From positions 1 through 39,740 of the forward strand of contig CACLVL010000007.1 of the NCBI GenBank assembly GCA_902610415.1: a DNA stretch of 39,740 nt, read 5' to 3'. Shown here in pieces: positions 33,945 through 39,740 of this stretch. The notes beneath the pieces were generated by a model. It was given only the letters and a program-made list of their open reading frames with translations, ran no database searches and had not been told where the DNA came from. A program made the translations under genes and the position numbers. This DNA is from an uncultured Alphaproteobacteria bacterium. GTDB lineage: Bacteria > Pseudomonadota > Alphaproteobacteria > HIMB59. Position 1 is the stretch's first letter, and each line of letters starts with the position of its first letter.

Positions 33945-36900
33945 GCTATTTTTGATTTTTTTGTGACTGGAAATTCTAGTTTATCAATAACTTCATTGGG
34001 GACCACATGAGCAAATTTTTTGATTTCAGAGTCATAATTTTCAATAATGAACTCGGCTCTTTTAGATTTAGTCTCTTTATAAAAATCTTTTAAAAGATCT
34101 AAAAGGTGGTTTTTCCAGTCTTGATTATCAACTTCATATAAACTTATCGTTTCCATATTCATTAAATCAGAAATATTCTTTTGATCAGAATAAATAAAGG
34201 CAGATCCACCTGTCATTCCCGCACCAAAGTTATCACCAATGTTACCCAAAATAATTGCAGAACCTCCGGTCATGTACTCACATCCATTGGCACCGCATCC
34301 TTCAACGATCGCCAAAGCACCAGAGTTTCTGACACAAAATCTATCTCCTGCTTGACCAGATGCGTATAACCTTCCATCGGTAGCTCCATAAAGAGTTACG
34401 TTTCCAATAATAACATTTTCATGACTCGGTTGAGTAAATGAGTTTCTTGGTTGAACAACAATTTTTCCACCTGAAAGACCTTTACCTACATAGTCGTTAG
34501 CATCACCAAAAACTTTTAATGTAAGACCTTTGACCGCAAAAGCCCCTAAAGACTGGCCTGCCGATCCTCTCAGTTTGAGGGTCACATGATCTTCAGACAG
34601 AGAATTCATTCCATATTTTCTAGTAATGATAGAAGAAATTTTAGTTCCAATTGTTCTTAATGTATTTTGAATGTTATAAGTTAATTCAATTTTTTGACCT
34701 GAGTTAATAAAATCTTTGCCATCTTTTTCAAACTGATCGTCTAAGGTCTTTGGGACTTCATTTCTTTTTTTCTCAGAATGGTAATCATAAATCTTACCAT
34801 CATCGATTTTTGTTAATATAGGGTTTAGGTCCAGATTATCCAAATCACTAGATCCATAATGGATTTGAGATAGTAGTTCTGTTTTACCAATTATATCTTT
34901 CAAAGATTTATAGCCTAAAGAAGCAAGTATTTCTCTAACTTCTTCTGCAATAAAAGAAAATAAATTTACAACTTTTTCAGGTGTGCCTCCAAATTTTTCA
35001 CGAAGTTTTTCATCTTGAGTACAAACTCCTACAGGACAAGTGTTTGAGTGACACTGTCTTACCATAATACATCCCATTGCAACAAGTGAAGCTGTACCAA
35101 TTCCGTATTCCTCTGCTCCTAGTATTGCTGCTATAACAATGTCTTTTCCTGTTTTTATACCACCATCAGTTCTTAGAAGAACTTTATCTCTTAGTCCGTT
35201 TAAGGCTAGTATTTGATGTACCTCACTGATGCCTAACTCCCAGGGAAGACCAACATACTTAATACTTGACTGGGGACTTGCCCCTGTACCTCCTGAATGT
35301 CCAGATACAAGTATTACATCAGCTTTAGCTTTAGCTACACCAGCAGCTACAGTTCCTATTCCTGATTGTGCCACTAGCTTGACACAAACCTTTGCTATGG
35401 GATTAATTTGTTTTAAATCATAGATAAGTTGAGCAAGGTCCTCAATAGAATATATATCATGATGCGGTGGAGGGCTGATGAGTGTTACACCTTTAGTGCT
35501 ATGTCTTAATTTAGCTATTAGATCAGTGACTTTAAAACCAGGTAGTTGTCCACCCTCTCCCGGTTTAGCACCTTGTGCAATTTTAATTTCTAATTCTGAA
35601 CAATTATTTAAATACTCTGCAGTTACTCCAAATCTTCCACTTGCAACTTGTTTTATTGCTGAACTTGGATTATCACCGTTTTTTAGTTTAGAATATCTTC
35701 TCGAGTCCTCGCCTCCCTCACCACTATCTGACTTTGAGCCAATTCTATTCATTGCTACGGCTAGTGTTTCGTGAGCTTCAGGACTAAGAGCTCCAAGAGA
35801 AATTCCAGGAGATACAAAGCTTTTTCGTATTTCAGAGATGCTTTGCACGTTATCAAGTTTCAAAGAATTTTTACTTTCATTAAACTGTAAAAGATCCCTG
35901 ATCTGTATAGGTTTTGAGCTATAAATTCTTGAAGTATATTTTTTATACAAATTATAAGAGTCTCTAGTAACTGCTTCTTGAAGCATGTGTATTGAAACAC
36001 CTTCATATGCATGTGCTTCGCTGTTGGTTCTAAACCTATATTCTCCACCTATGTCTAATATTACATTATCAGATTTAAAGGATTGTTCATGCTGTCGCCT
36101 TACTCTCTTTTCCAATCCATCTAATCCTATTCCAGATATTCGTGAGGACATACCTGGGAAAAAACTCTCTACCATACTTCTACTTAAACCAATTATTTCA
36201 AAATTTCTTCCACCACGATAAGAACTAATAACAGAAATACCCATTTTGCTGATTATCTTTCTTAATCCCTTCTCTATGGATTTTTTGAAGTTTTTTATTA
36301 GTTGAGGATAATCAGAATTCTCATAAATTCCTTTTTTAAATCTATCTGAGATAAGTTTTTCGACTAATGAAGCATTAACTGTAGTAGCTCCAACGCCGAT
36401 AAGTACAGCAAAGTAGTGAACATCAAGGCATTCTCTTGAGGAGACATTTAATGAAGTAAATGTCCTTAAATTATTTTTGATTAGATAACTATGCACAGCA
36501 CTAGTTGCAAGTATCATTGGCAATGCAATTCTGTCAGTATTAATATTTTTATCGGTAATAATTAGATGTTGAGAACCAGATCTAACTGCCTGTTCAGCCT
36601 CTGAGCATATTCTTTGAATTTCATTTAAGAAATTTGTCTCTTCATTTATATTATATGTACAATCAATCTCAGTTGTAAATTTTGACAAATGGCTTTTTAG
36701 AGTTTCAAGCTCGTTATCTAATAATAAAGGGCTTTCTAAAAGTACCAAATTGCATTGTTCAGAGTCTTCTTCTACGATATTTCCCAAATTTCCAAGTCTA
36801 GTTTTTAGACTCATTACCACTTGTTCTCTTAGGCTATCAATAGGAGGGTTCGTAACTTGGGCAAAATTTTGTTTAAAGAAACTATGAAGACCTCGGTATC

Positions 36901-38455
36901 TTTCAGTTAGTACACTTAGGGGTGCGTCGTCACCCATTGACCCAATAGCCTCTTGACCTGTTTTAACCATAGGATCTAAAATTAAATCAAGAGTTTCTAA
37001 TGTTAGGTTAAACGATTTAGCTATTTGAAAAACATTATCTTTCTCCTCAGATGATGGATTATATATCTTGTCTTTGGATAAAATATTATCCAATTTTATT
37101 GTTTTTTCATTCCAATCTGAATATTTATTACGATTACTGAGTAATTCTTTTAATTCAGAGCTTTCATAAAATTTATTCTCTTTATAATTTACTGCGATTA
37201 ATTCACCAGGACCAACTCTTCCTTTTTTTAGAATATTTTTTTCATCAATATTAATCATACCCACTTCAGATCCTGATATTAGTAGGTCGTCATCTGTTAA
37301 TATGAACCTAAGTGGTCTTAAACCATTTCTGTCCATACCAGAAATTATCCAATCTCCAAAATTTCCACAGACTGCTGCTGGTCCATCCCATGGCTCAATT
37401 ACAGCATTGCAGTAAGCATACATGTTCTTTAATTGATCAGATAAATCAGATCGATTTGACCAAGACTCAGGAATTATCATGGATTTTGCCATAGGCATAT
37501 CTCTATCTGTTTGAACGAAAAGTTCAAAAGCAGCATCAAGGGATGCAGAGTCAGAAGCGTCTGGATCGAGTATTGGTTTTAAATCATTAATTCTTTCATT
37601 AAAAAAAGGGTGTGTGATTCTTGGTTCATGAGCGCTCATCCAATTTATATTTCCCTTTAAAGTATTGATTTCTCCATTATGTGCTAAAACTCTAAATGGT
37701 TGCGCCAAAGACCATGTAGGGAATGTATTCGTGGAATACCTTTGATGGTAAATAGCAAATTTAGATTTAAATTCATCATCTAATAAGTCTGGATAGAATT
37801 CAGATAACTGTTCAGCTAAAAACATACCTTTGTATACAATTGTTTCTGTCGATAAAGAGCAAATATAAAAGTCATTAATACTCTGAGATTTAATTTTGTT
37901 CTCTATCCTTCTTCTTGTTAAATAAAGTTTTTTTTCAATATCGGGTGTAGTTTCTTTAGGAGAAAAAATTATTTGTTCAATTTCTGGTTTTGTATAATTA
38001 GCTTTTTCACCAATGATCTCTGTATTAACTGGAACTTGTCTCCATCCATAGAGATTCATTCCAGCTTTTATAATTTCATATTCAACGATAGCTCTACATT
38101 TTTCTTGTGCTCCAAAATCTCTTTTTGGTAAAAATATCATACCTACTCCCAACATAGAGTCTTGGCTCGTTCTATGACCCATTTTTAATACTTGCTTACT
38201 GAAGAAAGAATTTGAAACTTCCAACATAATACCAGCACCATCTCCAGTTTTACCATCAGCATCAACCGCACCCCTATGGAATACAGCCTTCAGTGCCTCG
38301 ACACCTTTTTCAACTATATCTCTTCTTGACTCACCTTTGATTGAAGCAACTAAACCAACACCACAATTATCGTGTTCATCTTTTTCATTATAAACGTGGT
38401 TAACTTTTAGCTTTTGTTTATTTCTTCTGTAAGTTTCTAATGGGTGATCTGTCAT
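33941..38455 (-). CDS. gltB: Glutamate synthase (NADPH) large subunit
   Basis: Large subunit of glutamate synthase, 1504 residues, full length. It transfers the glutamine amide to 2-oxoglutarate. The N-terminal glutamine amidotransferase domain has the nucleophile Cys31 in EHDNCGVGL after a 30-residue propeptide that must be removed. GKTGDGAG and HRGAVDADG follow. The FMN/synthase domain has KPGEGGQLPG and GGTGASP. The [3Fe-4S] cysteines are in RQCHSNTCPVGVCTQ, and the C-terminal glycine-rich beta-helix is GSAIILGNIGDNFGAGMTGG. The ATG overlaps the gltD stop as ATGA, in the order gltD-gltB. The frame is intact throughout even though gltD is broken. Confidence 0.97.
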   Translation of the reverse strand: MTDHPLETYRRNKQKLKVNHVYNEKDEHDNCGVGLVASIKGESRRDIVEKGVEALKAVFHRGAVDADGKTGDGAGIMLEVSNSFFSKQVLKMGHRTSQDSMLGVGMIFLPKRDFGAQEKCRAIVEYEIIKAGMNLYGWRQVPVNTEIIGEKANYTKPEIEQIIFSPKETTPDIEKKLYLTRRRIENKIKSQSINDFYICSLSTETIVYKGMFLAEQLSEFYPDLLDDEFKSKFAIYHQRYSTNTFPTWSLAQPFRVLAHNGEINTLKGNINWMSAHEPRITHPFFNERINDLKPILDPDASDSASLDAAFELFVQTDRDMPMAKSMIIPESWSNRSDLSDQLKNMYAYCNAVIEPWDGPAAVCGNFGDWIISGMDRNGLRPLRFILTDDDLLISGSEVGMINIDEKNILKKGRVGPGELIAVNYKENKFYESSELKELLSNRNKYSDWNEKTIKLDNILSKDKIYNPSSEEKDNVFQIAKSFNLTLETLDLILDPMVKTGQEAIGSMGDDAPLSVLTERYRGLHSFFKQNFAQVTNPPIDSLREQVVMSLKTRLGNLGNIVEEDSEQCNLVLLESPLLLDNELETLKSHLSKFTTEIDCTYNINEETNFLNEIQRICSEAEQAVRSGSQHLIITDKNINTDRIALPMILATSAVHSYLIKNNLRTFTSLNVSSRECLDVHYFAVLIGVGATTVNASLVEKLISDRFKKGIYENSDYPQLIKNFKKSIEKGLRKIISKMGISVISSYRGGRNFEIIGLSRSMVESFFPGMSSRISGIGLDGLEKRVRRQHEQSFKSDNVILDIGGEYRFRTNSEAHAYEGVSIHMLQEAVTRDSYNLYKKYTSRIYSSKPIQIRDLLQFNESKNSLKLDNVQSISEIRKSFVSPGISLGALSPEAHETLAVAMNRIGSKSDSGEGGEDSRRYSKLKNGDNPSSAIKQVASGRFGVTAEYLNNCSELEIKIAQGAKPGEGGQLPGFKVTDLIAKLRHSTKGVTLISPPPHHDIYSIEDLAQLIYDLKQINPIAKVCVKLVAQSGIGTVAAGVAKAKADVILVSGHSGGTGASPQSSIKYVGLPWELGISEVHQILALNGLRDKVLLRTDGGIKTGKDIVIAAILGAEEYGIGTASLVAMGCIMVRQCHSNTCPVGVCTQDEKLREKFGGTPEKVVNLFSFIAEEVREILASLGYKSLKDIIGKTELLSQIHYGSSDLDNLDLNPILTKIDDGKIYDYHSEKKRNEVPKTLDDQFEKDGKDFINSGQKIELTYNIQNTLRTIGTKISSIITRKYGMNSLSEDHVTLKLRGSAGQSLGAFAVKGLTLKVFGDANDYVGKGLSGGKIVVQPRNSFTQPSHENVIIGNVTLYGATDGRLYASGQAGDRFCVRNSGALAIVEGCGANGCEYMTGGSAIILGNIGDNFGAGMTGGSAFIYSDQKNISDLMNMETISLYEVDNQDWKNHLLDLLKDFYKETKSKRAEFIIENYDSEIKKFAHVVPNEVIDKLEFPVTKKSKIA

Positions 38456-39740
38456 GATGCCTTTTTAATTTTTGAGCTTTTTAAGAAATTATGAATTGAT
38501 TTTGCAACTTCACGACCATCATGAATTGCCCATACAACAAGGGAGGCACCTCTAACGATATCTCCAGCAGCAAAAATCTTTGGGTTACTTGTTTGAAATT
38601 TTTTAAAATCAACTTTAACTGTTTTCCAGCTTGTTAATTCAATATTTGTTTTAAAATTGTGATTCAAATCTTCAGGTTCAAAACCAAGAGCTTGGATAAT
38701 TAAGTCACTTTTTATTTGTTTTTCAACGCCTGTATCAACTGGTTTTCTTCTTCCACTCTCATCAACCTCTCCTAAGGCAGCAACTTTGTATGTCATACTT
38801 GTTGCAGTAGAGTTATCGCTTATAATTTTAGATGGGACAGACAACCAATTAAATTTAATACCCTCTTGTTCTGCATTTAAAACTTCTCTTGCTGATCCAG
38901 GCATGTTTTCCTTATTTCTTCTATAAAGACAAGTAACTTCTTTTGCTTGTTGTCTAATTGCTGTTCTAACACAGTCCATAGCTGTATCTCCGCCTCCAAT
39001 AACAACTACATTCTTATCTTTTGCAGTGAGAAACTTATTATTTGATGGAGAGTCACCTAATCCAGTTCTATTGCTCTCAATTAAGAAATCCAAAGCAGGA
39101 ATGCTATTGTCTACTGATGATGTATCAATATCTAATTTTCTAGCCTTATAAACACCAGTTGCAATTAATATTGCGTCATAATCTTTTTCCAAATCTTGAA
39201 AAGATATATTTTTTCCAATTTAAAATTAGGTATTCCATAAATCATCAAGCCACCTGCTCGGTCATTTTTTTCAAAGATATCTACTTGGTATCCATTTTGA
39301 GTTAAATAGGCTGAAGCGGCCATTCCTGCAGGGCCAGATCCTATAATAGCCACTTTTTGTTTAAATTGATTTTGTGAAGATAAATTTTTAACCCATCCTT
39401 TTTCCCATGCAATTTCTGTTAAGTATTTTTCTAAATTACCAATTGTAATTGCACCGAAGCCCGCCTGTTCAACTACACAGTTGCCCTCACACAATCGATC
39501 TTGAGGACAGACCCTCCCACATACCTCTGGGAATGCATTTGTAGAGGCAGATACTTGATAAGCTTCTTCCAATCGGCCTTCTGCGATGTAACGAAGCCAA
39601 TCTGGTATATTGTTGTTTAAAGGACAATGAATTTGACAGTAAGGTATTCCGCATTGTGAGCACCTTGAAGATTGTTCTACAGAGTCATTTTTATCAAACT
39701 GACTGTAAATCTCCTGAAAATCCTTTATCCTTTTCTCAGG
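38452..39740 (-). pseudogene. gltD: Glutamate synthase small subunit, frameshifted (5' end outside window)
   Basis: Small subunit that supplies electrons from NADPH to GltB. From the window edge the first frame encodes CSQCGIPYCQIHCP ([4Fe-4S] cysteines), CGRVCPQDRLCEGNC, the FAD fold IIGSGPAGMAAS, GGLMIYGIPNFKLEK, and then stops at 39165. The second frame resumes with GKNISFQDLEKDYDAILIATG and continues to 38452 with the NADPH fold VIGGGDTAMDCVRTAIRQ and FAAGDIVRGASLVVWAIHDG. Compared with E. coli GltD, about 22-25 residues between FKLEK and V-G-(R/K)-(D/N) are absent. Both defects are explained by one out-of-frame deletion near 39209-39218. Real inactivation, strain variation or assembly error are all possible. 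Codon use is otherwise normal. Confidence 0.88.

Noticed and set aside
39160-39220. gltD frameshift explained as a single-base homopolymer error
   Set aside because: Restoring one base in the A run would mend the frame but leave about 22-25 conserved residues missing, so a larger deletion fits better.

Overview
The window is strongly AT-rich and very compact: most intergenic gaps are under 100 bp, many genes overlap by 1-11 nt, and several start with TTG or GTG. The gene content is that of a small-genome marine alphaproteobacterium. It combines a heterotetrameric sarcosine oxidase operon, DMGDH-like and DmdA-like proteins, and the infC-rpmI-rplT-pheS-pheT-lepA order. A SAR11-like or AEGEAN-169/HIMB59-like lineage is my inference; a 6-phosphofructokinase and a large sugar cluster are not typical of classical SAR11. 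No insertion sequence, phage gene, rRNA or CRISPR array was seen, and no gene-free stretch exceeds 300 bp.

Region 1 (1-8441) is a sugar-catabolism island. It holds a partial xylulokinase (xylB), an unassigned DeoC/FbaB/LacD-type aldolase, a PfkB-family kinase and a D-lyxose ketol-isomerase. These are followed by a D-2-hydroxyacid dehydrogenase, a RbsD/FucU mutarotase, ribokinase, a YghZ/Gpr-type aldo-keto reductase, a small SGNH hydrolase and a Gfo/Idh/MocA oxidoreductase. The set fits uptake and degradation of pentoses or rare sugars, and a ketose-1-phosphate/aldolase branch is possible.

Region 2 (8533-21360) joins hexose and methyl-group metabolism. A Mak-type fructokinase, a 6-phosphofructokinase and a putative Fe(II)/2-oxoglutarate oxygenase run with almost no gaps into soxBDAG (sarcosine oxidase). 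Then come an 824-aa dimethylglycine dehydrogenase-like flavoprotein, a MetF-like reductase and a 434-aa DmdA-like GcvT-fold protein with a strong Shine-Dalgarno, closed by a clear intrinsic terminator. Together they suggest oxidation of N-methyl (and perhaps S- or O-methyl) compounds, with methyl groups passed to tetrahydrofolate and oxidised further by MetF.

Region 3 (21399-33944) holds a small unknown helical protein, rmuC, and a GT9 and a GT32-like glycosyltransferase. Next is tRNA-Ser(GGA), wedged between two coding genes, then the translation operon (infC, rpmI, rplT, pheS, pheT, lepA, read on the minus strand). Another GT9/GT4 pair and an alpha/beta hydrolase follow. The glycosyltransferases probably build surface glycan or LPS core.

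Region 4 (33941-39740) is glutamate synthase in the order gltD-gltB on the minus strand. gltB is intact, but gltD carries a frameshift together with loss of about 22-25 conserved residues, best explained by a single out-of-frame deletion (or an assembly error).
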